From Ostrinia nubilalis (Eukaryota; Arthropoda; Insecta; Lepidoptera; Crambidae), in contig NC_087118.1 of assembly GCF_963855985.1 (NCBI RefSeq), forward strand, positions 10,808,501 through 10,872,500: 64,000 nucleotides of DNA, read 5' to 3'. The notes under the pieces are model-generated. The model did no database searches. It saw nothing but the letters and a program-made list of their open reading frames with translations, and was not told the DNA's origin. This document shows positions 32,511-42,997 of the stretch, in pieces. A program made the position numbers and the translations under genes. The first letter of the stretch is position 1. Every line of letters starts with the position of its first letter.

Positions 32511-33379
32511 TAGGGATGTTCCGATACCACCTAAGTATCGATACCTACTCATTTCGATAATACTCAAATCTTTTTTCGATACTACTTAAATAAGTACTCC
32601 TAAAGTATCGATAGTTACTGATATCGATACTTTTTGGAACTTTTATTTTGTTTTATTATTTTGAGGGTGCTATCAATGAACGTTGAAGGACAATAATTTA
32701 AACAAAATTGAGAAGAAAACAACTATTTATTTATTATAAATGTTTATTAGGCTTATTATTAATTTAAACAAAAAACTCTTCAGCATTAAGATTGCCCAAA
32801 AACAGTAACTGTTCAAGGTATTTTGAAGACAATCTGTTCCTTGTTTGTGTCATTGTTGCACCGGCTTTGGAAAAAAGGCACTCGCTAGGAACTGATGTTG
32901 TAACAACAATTAAATATTGCTGTGCATACTTGTAAAGACAAGGGAACACCAACTTCATGTCATCCCATTCTGCAAATGGGTTGCTTTTAAGAGAAACTAC
33001 TGGATTTGATAAACAAAGAGAAACTTCATCTCCCTGATGAGATTTTTTTTTCTTCTTGTGCCCATGTACTAACTCTTTATGATGTTTCCAAAAATCGTAT
33101 TCAGGTGGTGCAGTAGATGAGACATCATCTTCTGACTCACTTGGGCTACTTAGTTGTCCGACAACCATGGTTCTAAGTTTTTGAATAGCTCTTCCGCATG
33201 CAGAGGAGTCTTGGAAATGCAGATTTTTAAACCTAGATTTGCTGATTCGATTCGATACCAAGTATTTTTGTTTCGATACCGATTATGTATCGCAAAATTG
33301 ATTCGATACAATAAATACTTGGTATCGAATCAAAAGTATCGAGTACCTACTCGTATTTATTAGTATCGGAATATCCCTA
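32511..33379 (-). mobile_element. hAT DNA transposon fragment, nested in Gypsy gag
   Basis: 869 bp flanked by an exact 8-bp duplication GGTACAGC (32503-32510, 33380-33387). Terminal inverted repeats TAGGGATGTTCCGATAC and TAGGGATATTCCGATAC. The 8-bp duplication plus the coding sequence prove hAT. Subterminal zones on both sides are packed with TATCGATA-like words. Confidence 0.96.
32764..33261 (-). pseudogene. hAT transposase, C-terminal dimerisation domain only
   Basis: 165 codons holding the hAT C-terminal domain: YLIVVTTSVPSECLFSKAGA, TMTQTRNRLSSKYLEQLLFL. The catalytic DDE core and the zinc-finger BED domain are missing, so this is an internally deleted non-autonomous copy. Confidence 0.9.
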
Positions 33380-33387
33380 GGTACAGC

Positions 33388-33408
33388 ATCGCGGAATTCT
33401 TCCTCCAT
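33388..33408 (-). pseudogene. Gypsy Gag, start codon piece
   Basis: Seven codons (ATG at 33408-33406, MEEEFRD) of gag lie between the hAT element and the 5' LTR; they are in frame with the main gag piece across the hAT duplication. Confidence 0.7.
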
Positions 33409-33453
33409 AGTAAATGTTTCAGTGAAGTCGGGTAAACGTCGGTTGGTCACCAC

Positions 33454-33845
33454 TGTTGGTATTATTGCGTGTAGTGGGAGATGTTTCTTAATAAAACTCG
33501 GATTGCAGAATGGTGAAATCTTATTGTATTCGCACCCTTTATATATATTTCCTAGTACATAAAAATAATAACAATGGGTAGATTATTTACTAGACTACCT
33601 AACACAATTTTAGACTAAGTAAGACAGTAAGACGGCTATACTAATGCTGTCCTTGTCATCGCACAAAATAATATTCAACCGCCCGCTACTCCGGAGGAAT
33701 GAGTAGGACGGCATGCGCGCTGTCTCTGTCGCGCACTCGCGGCGCGGGCGCAATCAAATGTAGGTCAAATTCTTTCAGCAGTGGCACGGCGGCGAGCCGA
33801 GCGGGCGGTCGCCGCGTCTCGATGTGCGGTGTATGTGTCCCCACA
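33454..33845 (-). repeat. Gypsy 5' LTR
   Basis: 392 bp. Inner side (minus strand) continues GTGGTGACCAACCGACG, where a primer-binding site is expected; I cannot name the tRNA. Confidence 0.92.
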
Positions 33846-34211
33846 CAATAATTTATATGGTTATAGCATGTGCCAATATTTACCTGTTTCGGATTTCCGT
33901 CTTTTAGATCAATCCGAAATAGATCTCTTGAATATTATAGACGTAGACGATAACGCTGAATTTGGATACATTCTTGAAGTCGATTTAATTTATCCTGAAG
34001 AGTTACATCATAGTCACAATGATTACCCTTTTTGTCCAGAAAAGTTCACACCGCCTGGTGGTAAGACTTCAAAACTAATTCCTAACTTGTATCCTAAATA
34101 TCAGTACGTAATTCACTATGTATATTTAAAGACATGTATTAAAAATGGTCTAGTGTTAGATAAAATTCATCGCGTTTTATGTTTTAGACAAAGCCCATTT
34201 TTAGCTAAATA
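33846..34211 (+). pseudogene. Polinton DNA polymerase B, piece 3
   Basis: Resumes polymerase motif A as NNLYGYSMCQYLPVSDFRLL, followed by YILEVDLIYPEELHHSHNDY, PFCPEKFTPP and HYVYLKTCIKNGLVLDKIHR. Ends at FLAK where a TA-duplicating element enters. The frame joins piece 2 across the CAAT duplication. Confidence 0.92.
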
Positions 34212-34829
34212 ACGGGTGTAAAAAAACCTATCCCGAAGCCGAAGACTACTTATTCTCCACATCATGGGGATCATTTTTTTCTTTGGGACCATACCTGGGA
34301 AACTTGTGGTTTAGGAGATATTGAAGGTCAAAGTCAGAATATTTTTTTCAAGATTTTTACATTATCAATTTCAATTCGTTGTTTAAAATTTTTTTTTCTA
34401 AGAAACCTTATTAAAATTTTGAGTATTTTCGTCACAATAAGGCTTTTGTCTTTACAATAAGAAATGGACAGCAGCGCGCGCACACACGCTCAAGTCTCAA
34501 GCGCTGCCCCCACGCCCCGAACCGCAACCCGCGCTCGCCCATGAGTCATTCAACTCTACTGTGAGTTCAACGACTACGACTGGACCAACTGAACTGAGCT
34601 TAATCCAAATCTACCTAGTTTGTAAAAATGAAATGAGTACTTAAATTAGTTACTTACACCTTAATATCACCTTACCAGTTTAGTTTTTATTCTAAAAAAT
34701 AATAAATTACATTTTGATTAATAAAAACCCTTTACACGAATTTGTTTCTTTCCGCAAATTAAATAATCTTACAGAACCTAGGTTGTTAACTAAACCGTGC
34801 TTTTACACATAACCGTTATTCTATCACAA

Positions 34830-35680
34830 TGTAGTATCACAGGTCTTACTTATTAGCTACGCAAGTGTGATAAGCGTAAGTAAGTAGGTATCATTAAAAA
34901 GTACCGTAAACAGATGAATAATGATCTTTTGAATGAGGCCTGTCATTCTTTACATTAATAACTCTCTACTTCAATAACTTAAGTCTTTACGATAGTAATA
35001 AAATTCATAAAGTAAAACTCAAATTATTGCTTACACCACACCGCTCCAAACGCCTAGAGTAAACACCTGGCAATGTTACTCCTATCGTTGATTAAGGCAT
35101 TCACTTTCGATAGGAGTGATGATTGTGTGTTCTTTAAACTTAATTGATTTCAGCAACTAAATAAAAAGGTCTCTTTTTTCAGTCTTCCTTCCATACTCAT
35201 TACTTCCTTCTTCTTCATAATTTACTTGAAATAAATAATGGTTATGCACGCGATTCTAAATAAACGTAATTTTAATCGTTAATCACAGGCAGTAAGCAGA
35301 TGTGATAAACTTGTATCATTAAAAAGTACTGTAAATAAATGACAAATGCTCTTACACACAGGTTCATTATTTCTAGCTCTCTAACTTAATACATTTTACG
35401 TCTTTACGATAGTAATTAATAAAATAAAACTTAACTTACTTATTACTGCAATCTGAACGCCTAGAAATAACACACTGGCAAACTCTTGCTCCTTCACTTT
35501 CGATGGGAGATTAAAAGATAAGATTTTATTTTTAAACTCGATTGATTTTAGAAACTAAACAAAATTTCATATCTTTTAGCACTTCTTTCATACCAATTAC
35601 TTCCATTCTTCAACATAAAAAGATTCATCGTCTTGTTCGTGATTATTTTAAATGAACGTAACTTTATTACACGGAATAAC
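34830..35680 (+). repeat. Diverged tandem duplication of about 420 bp inside the TA element
   Basis: Copies at about 34830-35275 and 35280-35680 share TATCATTAAAAAGTAC, GTCTTTACGATAGTAAT, a CGCCTAGA block and CACTTTCGATRGGAG. Both are noncoding. Confidence 0.65.
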
Positions 35681-36197
35681 TATCAAAATGTATTGATATT
35701 CTTATTGTTTTATTAATAACGATTGCGCATCTACAATTCATTCAAATTTGAGTATTTTGGAAGCTTGCTTAAAGCATTAATTATTAACAAGTATGCTAGG
35801 ACGGATCTTTATTTAACAAAGATTAATCAAAGTATTTTTGCCGCCGCTTTTACAATCTCATTCGTTGATAGACTTGCCTGTATTAAAGTGATGAAATTAC
35901 ATTTTTGTTAAGTTAAAAATTACGTAAATTTGTAGTTGAAAATGAAGAGTAATAACAAAGCGCTACCGATTCACGACGACACATTCGATAGACGTATTGC
36001 TTGACTGTTATTGGTCAGTCAGTCTCGCCGCGCGGGGCAGTGCCTTTGTTCGAGGGGCCGCTCGCGCCTCTCGTACGGCCAGTTCGGTTTCTTCGGCCGT
36101 CGAATGCGCTTGCGACTTTTGATTGTTTTCGCGTGCGGATAGTTAGTGTGTGAACGTGTGATAGTGAGTGTGGTAATAGTGAATGTGTGTTAGAAAG

Positions 36198-36598
36198 ATG
36201 CCTAACCATACGTACAGTGCTCGTGAGTACGTAAACATGGTTTACTGTTATGGGAGGGCACGTGGAAACGCATCTGAAGCCCTGCAGGCTGTAGGTATCG
36301 GGCTGAACATCCTACAGCGCACCACCGTACTGATGCACGTATTATTGTTCTGGCTGTACAACGTCTGTTGGACAATCAGCCGATTGTGCCTCCGTCCGCC
36401 TCGTCTAGGCGTGTATTGTGTCGGATTTGAGGAACTTAAATACCGGTCTGTACGTGAAGGAATACTGGAGCGCGCATCAAAACACGATTTACCTGGCACG
36501 CGTTTGCTTGCACGTGGAAGGCCGTCAGTTCGAGCCACAACTTGTCCGGTTGGAGCGGCCGATTCCAGACGACATCGAAGGGGATTAGTCGGTAAGTA
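36198..36598 (+). pseudogene. Mariner-type transposase N-terminus, broken
   Basis: Met at 36198 begins MPNHTYSAREYVNMVYCYGR, ARGNASEAL, an N-terminal helix-turn-helix like those of mariner-type transposases. A frameshift at about 36290 moves the protein into another frame (AEHPTAHHRTDARIIVLAVQ, RLLDNQPIVPP). The catalytic DDE/D part is absent. A good 5' splice site (GGTAAGTAC) follows at 36591. Confidence 0.55.
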
Positions 36599-36926
36599 CT
36601 TAGTTCTAAACCTAAACAAATGCTAAAGGAATGTGTTTTTTAAATGTAGGAAGTGAATAATCTGGTAATTTTGTGTACAAAATACTTCTGCGGTCGCGGT
36701 AGGTAGTGGCGGGAAAGCGCGTACGCTCCAATACACTCACACACACATAGGCACGGTCATTGCGTTGCGTGGCGCGCTGTACATTGCGGGCTGCGGAATA
36801 TTGTATTTTTTTTAATCATAAAAATAAAAAATATTTCCCACCAATAATATTTTGTAATATTACCTACTTGGTTGGGTGTACAGAAGGCGTAGTTTCAGTC
36901 TTCGTGATAGGTTTTTTTACACCCTG

Positions 36927-37556
36927 TATATTAATTTAAACACAGATCTAAGAAAGAAAGCTGTAACATCTTTTCAGCAAGACCTTTTCAAATTAATGAA
37001 TAATTCAGTACCTATTTGGAAAAACCCTAGAAGACAGCGAAAAAAGAGTAGATGTACGTTTGGTTAATAAGTGGTGTGATAAATCTAACAAAACTAAAAA
37101 GTTCATAACTGCAGACAGATTAATCGCAAGGCCTAATTTTCATAGTGCTACTGTTTATTCAAATAATTTAGTCGCGGTACAAATGAAACAGGAAAGGATT
37201 ATTTTAGATAAACCGATTTATATTGGTTTTGCTGTTTTGGAACTCTCTAAGAGTCATATGTATGATTTCCATTACTCAGTTGTAAAGCCTCACTACGGAG
37301 ATAGAGTACAGCTATGCTACACTGATACCGATAGCTTTGTTTACAGAATTGAAACTGAAGATTTTTATAGAGACTTAAAGAAAAAATTTATAAACTATTT
37401 TGATACAAGCAATTATAGTTCTGACAATGTATTTGTATTACCACTAAAAAATAAGAAAATACCAGGTCTGTTTAAAGACGAGTTAGGAGGTAAAATTATG
37501 ACCGAATTTGTGGGTCTTCGATCTAAGTTATATTGTATTAAAACAGAATCTACATA
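36927..37556 (+). pseudogene. Polinton DNA polymerase B, piece 4 (motifs B and C)
   Basis: Encodes KKAVTSFQQDLFKLMNNSV, the motif B region, then a one-base frame change at about 37015 and on through LEDSEKRVDVRLVNKW, YIGFAVLELSKSHMYDFHYS and motif C YTDTDSFVYRIETEDFY, then FKDELGGKIMTEFVGLRSKL. Interrupted at about 37556 by a LINE tail. Confidence 0.92.
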
Positions 37557-37711
37557 ATAATATTAATAATAATAATAATAATAATAAATTTTATTTCCAG
37601 AAAAATGCACTTTAGTTACATAGGCTTACAAAGTAGTTATACTAATAGGAATTCAGGTGACTTACTAGTAGTCCCCAAACTAGGTAGTCCTGTCTTTTGG
37701 GGACTTGAGAC
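37557..37711 (-). mobile_element. Short 5'-truncated LINE 3' end with (TTA)n tail
   Basis: On the minus strand a noncoding segment ends in GGAAATAAAATTTATTATTATTATTATT, a polyadenylation-like word followed by a TTA microsatellite, as at LINE 3' ends. It separates CIKTEST from KKAKGVKKN of the polymerase. Confidence 0.65.
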
Positions 37712-37958
37712 ATTAATCAAAAAGGCAAAAGGTGTTAAGAAAAATGTAATCAGAGATTTGTCGTCATCTGATTATAAATCGGTTTTGTTAGATGATAAAA
37801 TAATTAGAAAAAAAAATATTTTGTTTAGATGCATTAAACATGAGATTTTCACGCAGAGTGTAAACAAGGTAGCTTTATCAAACCAAGATGATAAACGTTT
37901 TATTTCATCCGATAAAATTACCACCTGGGCATGGGGTCATCATAGAAATTTATTTTAG
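37712..37958 (+). pseudogene. Polinton DNA polymerase B, piece 5 (C-terminus)
   Basis: Encodes KKAKGVKKNVIRDLSSSDYK, NILFRCIKHEIFTQSVNKVA, LSNQDDKRFI and WAWGHH near the stop at 37956. An AATAAA lies at 38058. The gene is convergent with the minus-strand cluster. Confidence 0.9.
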
Positions 37959-38430
37959 ATTTAATTAATTAGTTTGTTAAAATTTATTATATTTTATAGA
38001 AGGTATAATATTAATTTCATTTAGATTTTAAGATTCCATTTTATAAATGTGATATTAAATAAAGGTATTACATGTTTTTTATGGTTTTCTTTATAATCCT
38101 GTTTAGAATCATATCATTTGATAAATATTTGTGCAATAATCTTTCCAATAAACTTAATAACCTAATTTTATATTACAATATGCAATTTGCAATATGCTGA
38201 CACAAAACATCCGTTCGCGTTTGCAAAGTCAACGATTTCGCAATAAAGCATATCACATGTTTGTTCCGGCGCTTCTTCTCAGCACTTGCCAAATGTTGGT
38301 CTCGAAGCGCTGGTAGGGTAAAAAGATTATGAGACATGTAGAGGCTCCTTAAGAGCATATGACGATTTGTAAGAACTATTTATTAGTCTAAACAAATAAA
38401 GAAATTTTGACTTTGACTTTGACTTTGAAA
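37959..38430 (+). mobile_element. PolB 3' end and a 5'-truncated LINE tail
   Basis: After the polymerase AATAAA (38058-38063), the stretch from about 38190 to 38428 ends AATAAAGAAATTTTGAC plus repeats of TTTGAC. This TTTGAC-repeat tail is typical of moth CR1/Jockey-type LINE 3' ends. No coding remains. Confidence 0.6.
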
Positions 38431-38593
38431 TATTTCACCGAGAAGCTCATTCACTCCATATCACTGCTCGTCTTCAGACTACCGACGGGTTAATTATTTT
38501 GTAAGTATTCAAGTTTTTAATTTTATGACTGTACCATCAGCTATTTTTGTAAATTTATGATGATCACTAACAATTATTATTTTTACTTTTCAG

Positions 38594-38980
38594 ATGATGC
38601 AAAACTCCGATATGAACATCATGCTTCCCCCGTTCACCTATGATCCCTGGGAGGGATTAACACAAGCTTGTCCAGATGTCTCGGGACAGGTTGGCGAGCC
38701 TCAAACCTCCCGGGAAAAGAGGGTTAGACGGAAGACTGAGCAACCGACACGAAAGAAGGCACGTAGTTCAGCTAAGTCCTACGTCATTTCTAAGGAGCGA
38801 ACTAGAGGCTTACGACTTATACAAATAAGAGTGTGCGACCTGACGAGTGAGCCTTCCTGTTCAAAGGCATGGGATCCGGATGAGCACAGTGAAAGTGACG
38901 ATAATGTGATGCTTAGTGCACAGTATGTAGTGACTGAAAATTATGATGAAATAATGGACATGACTGAATCAGTTATTTAA
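38594..38980 (+). CDS. Hypothetical protein, 128 aa
   Basis: Starts MMQNSDMNIMLPPFTYDPWE, directly after a 3' splice-like TTTTCAG (38593). A basic middle (SREKRVRRKTEQPTRKKARS) is followed by an acidic tail (DPDEHSESDDNVML). It looks nuclear and disordered. I do not recognise it. It lies between the convergent Polinton polymerase and the minus cluster, so it may be a Polinton accessory gene or a fragment of another insertion. A possible upstream exon (38435-38494, ending at GTAAGT) does not match in phase. Confidence 0.35.
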   Translation: MMQNSDMNIMLPPFTYDPWEGLTQACPDVSGQVGEPQTSREKRVRRKTEQPTRKKARSSAKSYVISKERTRGLRLIQIRVCDLTSEPSCSKAWDPDEHSESDDNVMLSAQYVVTENYDEIMDMTESVI

Positions 38981-39228
38981 AAAATCTCAAAAATTTGTGT
39001 AATGATAATCTTTAGTATTTAGTTTAAATTTAAAAGTTTATAATTAAGTGTAATTATGAAAAATGTTTAGTGCGAAGTTAAAAGTTTAAATATAGTTTAT
39101 GTATAAATGAAAGTGTTATTTTTTTATTCCCTTACATAGATAGGTAACTAATAATTTAACTCTTTTTTATCAAGGATTAATAAAATAAAAACAATTAGTT
39201 TTTTTAGAATAATAATACAGTTTATTTA

Positions 39229-39704
39229 TTATACTGCTACATTTTTTTCAACACACCATTTCTTTATACACATCACATTCTTTAATGCACAATATTTCTT
39301 ATGAGTAAAACAGTTAAATAATGTAGGGTTATCAAAACAATAAAGTTTGTAAAGAGTACTTAAATTTGGAGCGCCTAAACAAGTTACATCTAAAACGTCA
39401 TTTTGATTACATAAATTATGCACCCATTTGATCTTTTCTTCTCCTTTTACTAAGATATATTTGCCTTTTAAATAAGGTACGATAAGTCTTTGAAATTCTC
39501 TATAGTCAATATATCCTTCATTCCACCGATAGCCTCTGTTTTTTTCGATCCAGCAAACTTGCTTTTTTTCTTCAGCAGTCAATGAAGAGAACGGGTATGG
39601 AGGCTTAATCAAAAATATGTGAGTATGCTCTTGAGTAGCTATAGCAAATTCTTTTATTATAAATTCATTTTTGCTATTTTTAAATCCTTGCAGATCTACG
39701 ATTA
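39229..39704 (-). pseudogene. Conserved Polinton ORF next to capsid gene, main piece
   Basis: Encodes IIVDLQGFKNSKNEFIIKEF, AIATQEHTHIFLIKPPYPFS, SLTAEEKKQVCWIEKNRGYR and a cysteine-rich C-terminus (YCALKNVMCIKKWCVEKN). This protein type is found beside the capsid genes of many arthropod Polintons. The opening IIVDLQGFK could be the first motif of an exonuclease-like fold, but this is a guess. The first five codons are on the far side of a TA element (41141-41126). Confidence 0.75.
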
Positions 39705-39706
39705 TA

Positions 39707-41125
39707 CACCACTAAATTTTTATCACCGAAAAAAAAAATTCTGGGTAATGAGTTATTGATACTGATCCTATTTATGCAAAAAAAAAGTTAAATAAAGCTA
39801 CTCAAAATTTCATCCCAAAATTGGTAATATTTGGACACACGCGTCGCTAGCAATATTTACGCTCAACGCGGCAACGCAAGGCCGCCCGTTACTATGGAGA
39901 GAGATGCGACGTTGCCGGCCCGACGCTTCCTAAAGGCGGCGGTGTACGTTTGTTGTGCGGCGGCCATTATCACCCGCGGCCCCGCGCCGCTGTCTCGCTC
40001 GCTCGGCCGCCGGCCACGGTCAGTTGCGCGCGCGCGATCTCTTGATCGGTCATGAACTGTCTTGTTAACATTGTATCAATCAAGTCAATAGTGTCGTGCA
40101 ATTATTACGTTGTCTTACCAATTCACCTCACGTGAATACGTGTTAATGATACGTGCATTATTATTCTTGGCCGGAGAAATTGTGTAGTGCGGTTTTGCGA
40201 CTGTACCGAGACAGCCGCACTTCAGCACGATGCAGGGTGCTTATCAAAGCATTGAATTTTGCCGGTCCTAAGGCTGATCCTAAGCCCGGGTAAGTATGAA
40301 GGGAAAGTTGAATTATTTTATTATTTTACCTAAGCGCCTACTAAAACCACCATCTAAAACTGTTCGCACCACTCAGCTGTTATGGCGGATCTTAAATTCA
40401 CGAACTACGAACGACGCGCGATCTCAATTGGAGTTACACAGTAGGTATTATTATTAACTAGTGTTAAAAACTCACAGAAATACAACGTGACGTATTACGT
40501 AATTACTAAATTACTGTTTTCGTCCTTTGCCCTGCGTTTAATTACAATTCTAATTACCTACTTGAAATGTTGCAATAAAAATAGCCTAAGATAGGTAGCT
40601 AAGTAATACATTATTATTATTCTGTGATGATAACACTGAAAGCCGCTGTTTTGGCAGATCTTTGAATTACAAATTTCTTTTAGTCGTAGTAGCCTCGTAA
40701 CGACACATTGGTGTGTATTCGTAACGTATTCACAGTAGGTAGGTATTTCATTATATTAATAACTTACAATTAGTGTTAACAGTCAGAATACCACGTAAAG
40801 AAGTACGTAAGTGTAATGAAACACTTATTAGAACTCAAAATTACTTGAAATGTTGCATTAAAATGGTCTAAGTTAGTAATAATAACACTGGAAGCGTGGT
40901 CAAGGCGTGAGCGAGACAGACAGATCAATGTGCGAGCGCGTACGACTACTCTACTGAATGAACGAGCAGCGGAGTGGCCCAGCTGTGACGCGTAAAATAG
41001 GGACTAAAGAAAATTTAATAAAAACATTAACTTTATAAAAATTTAAATTTTTTTTTTACTTTATAATTTTCACACATTTCTACATAACCTATTAAAATTT
41101 TTCCGGTGATAAAAAAGTAGTGGTG
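39707..41125. mobile_element. TA-duplicating element with CACCACTA ends, non-autonomous
   Basis: Ends CACCACTAAATTTTTATCACCG and the inverse CGGTGATAAAAAAGTAGTGGTG, flanked by TA (39705-39706, 41126-41127). Excision with one TA restores the Polinton frame. It contains a GC-rich promoter-like zone (39840-40040) and a noncoding exon ending in a strong 5' splice site (about 40289, GGGTAAGTAT), but no transposase. Internal diverged repeats at about 40440-40640 and 40730-40880. Confidence 0.88.
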
Positions 41126-41141
41126 TATTATTGCTATTCAT
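41126..41141 (-). pseudogene. Conserved Polinton ORF, start codon piece
   Basis: ATG at 41141-41139 followed by AATAGCAATAA and the TA duplication. The ATG overlaps the major capsid stop codon as ATGA. Confidence 0.75.
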
Positions 41142-42275
41142 GATATTTTCTTGACGATATTACTCAGAGGTTTGTATTCAAATATACAATCGTTTAGAAT
41201 CAAGCAATAAGCAGCTGTCTGATCTGGTATCTCTTGGTCTGTTTCAATTTCAACTCTTACGTCGATCGAACCTTTTAAAGTTTCGTGTTGTCTTGAACAG
41301 TCGATAACAAATAAGGGAGCTACGTCTCTGAATTCTTTCAAGCTCAACAACGGCTCTGACCGGCGTCCGTGATACGACTGCTGAAATCTTGAATACTGTT
41401 CGTATAATAAAGCAATTTTTTCCTCTGAAAAACTGACATTTAGTCCTTCATACGGATAATATGTTGAATTTAAAAAGACTCTTACATCTTGCACATGACA
41501 ATGATCAAACTCCGCCATTGACAACACAGCATTATGTTTGCGATTGGTTTGTAAGGCAATTACAACAAATCGTGGTTTTTCTATTTGCGATGAAGTTTTT
41601 ATAGACCAAGTGTGCTTACGTGTTTTAGGTAGTAATGGATATTCATACAGATCCCAATTACGAAACACTAATGGAATAGCTCGATCTTTCTCCAAGTGTT
41701 TCAATAGGTTAATCCTCTCACGGTCTGAAACTTTAATGTGTGGAACGCGCCAAATAATTTTATTGATTATTATGTCATCTACTACTTCACCTGCATTTAA
41801 CTTGACTGCATTAAGGTTAGTATTACTTCTCAGTAACACTAACTCGTGTTTACAGTTAATGATATTTTTTTCATAATCCTCTGCAAATCCCAGTATTCTA
41901 TTTAATGGTATAGATGCAGAAAATGCTCCACGACTGGTATTGTTTGTTCCTGCGGTTAACCACCCCCAAACTCGACCACATTTGGATTCATTTTCATTTA
42001 AGGATAGGTAAGATTTCATTGTTGTAGTAATACCAGCATTTTTAATTTTATCAATTTCGACTCCATTAAGTTCATATCTTATGTCTTGGAAGAGGAATAA
42101 GCCTGGATTATTAACGAAGTGCACATTTGATACTTTTTCTTTGGTGGTGCTGTTATACACAACTACTTTACCTTCGATATATAGACTACTAAGTGAAGGT
42201 AACACGTATAAGTCTTGTTGGTTGATAGGTATTCGTATTTCATCATTCTTGTTGAAACTTGTCACGTATGGTTTG
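41138..42275 (-). pseudogene. Polinton major capsid protein, main piece
   Basis: 375 codons plus a few upstream residues of a double jelly-roll type major capsid protein, identified by conservation with Polinton capsids: NPGLFLFQDIRYELNGVEID, CGRVWGWLTAGTNNTSRGAF, IIWRVPHIKVSDRERINLL and IEKPRFVVIALQTNRKHNAV. The product would form hexons of an icosahedral particle. The N-terminal residues are cut off by a Copia insertion at 42276 and continue at 44119-44194. The stop overlaps the next gene's start. Confidence 0.88.
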
Positions 42276-42960
42276 TGTTAGAGTAATCGAATTTAGTGGT
42301 ATTTACTTTGAAATAATAAAAGTTAATAAAGTACAACAACTGTCTTTTATTGATGCCCACAGAGTAGATAGAAGTAATAAGCTTTCGAAAAAGGCGCGAA
42401 TTTTACCATAGAGTACAAACATACACAGAATAAAACTAATATTTTAACACTCCTACCAAATTCAAGCCTTACAGTTTTACATAGTAACAAAAATTTAGTA
42501 CACTATAAAGAATGTAATCAGTTAAATGCTCCGCAGCACTGAGCACAAGTTTAATTAGCAAGTTTTGACATTCCAATGTTATTTCTCATAAAAATAAATT
42601 TGTCTTTAGACAGGGCTTTTGTAAACATATCAGCATACTGATTATTAGTGTGTACATAGTTCAGACTAATTATATTATCATAGTATTTTTCTCTTATAAA
42701 GTTATACTTAATGTCTATGTGTTTACATCGCTTATGAAATTCATTATTTTTAATCACATTTATTGCACTCTGATTGTCAATGTTTATGCATACGGATTTT
42801 TGTCCATATTCACCCAAATCACTGAGTAATTGTCTGAGCCACATGGCTTCTTCGGTTGCTGCACAAGCAGCCATGAACTCGGCTTCTGTCGTGGATAACT
42901 CGGCTTCTGTAGGGGCTAACGGGAGTATTAGTAATTTGTGTAATAACAAATTACTAATAA

Positions 42961-42997
<37 letters not shown>

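Larger units (their letters stand above)
28222..33845 (-). mobile_element. Gypsy (Ty3) LTR retrotransposon in Polinton polymerase
   Basis: LTRs at 28222-28621 (400 bp) and 33454-33845 (392 bp); the only difference I see is an 8-bp ACGGTCAA-type indel. Target duplication CAAT at 28218-28221 and 33846-33849. On the minus strand the LTR reads TGTGGGGACA to CAACA. Purine tract GGGGGGTACC precedes the 3' LTR. Pol is open; gag is split by a hAT element. Insertion point is inside polymerase motif A. Confidence 0.95.
34212..36926 (+). mobile_element. Tc1/mariner-like element (TA duplication), defective
   Basis: Ends ACGGGTGTAAAAAAACCTATC (left) and its inverse GATAGGTTTTTTTACACCCTG (right), flanked by TA at 34210-34211 and 36927-36928. 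Removal of the element plus one TA would leave the polymerase frame open, which fixes the boundaries. It keeps a GC-rich 5' region and the start of a transposase (36198 on) but no catalytic domain. Confidence 0.88.

Noticed and set aside
32511..32567. Gag start MSIIEMSRYRYLGGIGTS
   Set aside because: This lies inside the hAT terminal region; the real gag Met is at 33408 next to the 5' LTR.
28222..33845. Gypsy env gene (retrovirus)
   Set aside because: Pol ends 12 bp before the 3' LTR, so there is no room for env.
39831..40055. 74-aa ORF rich in Arg/Ala
   Set aside because: Falls in the GC-rich patch of a TA element; composition alone explains the open frame.
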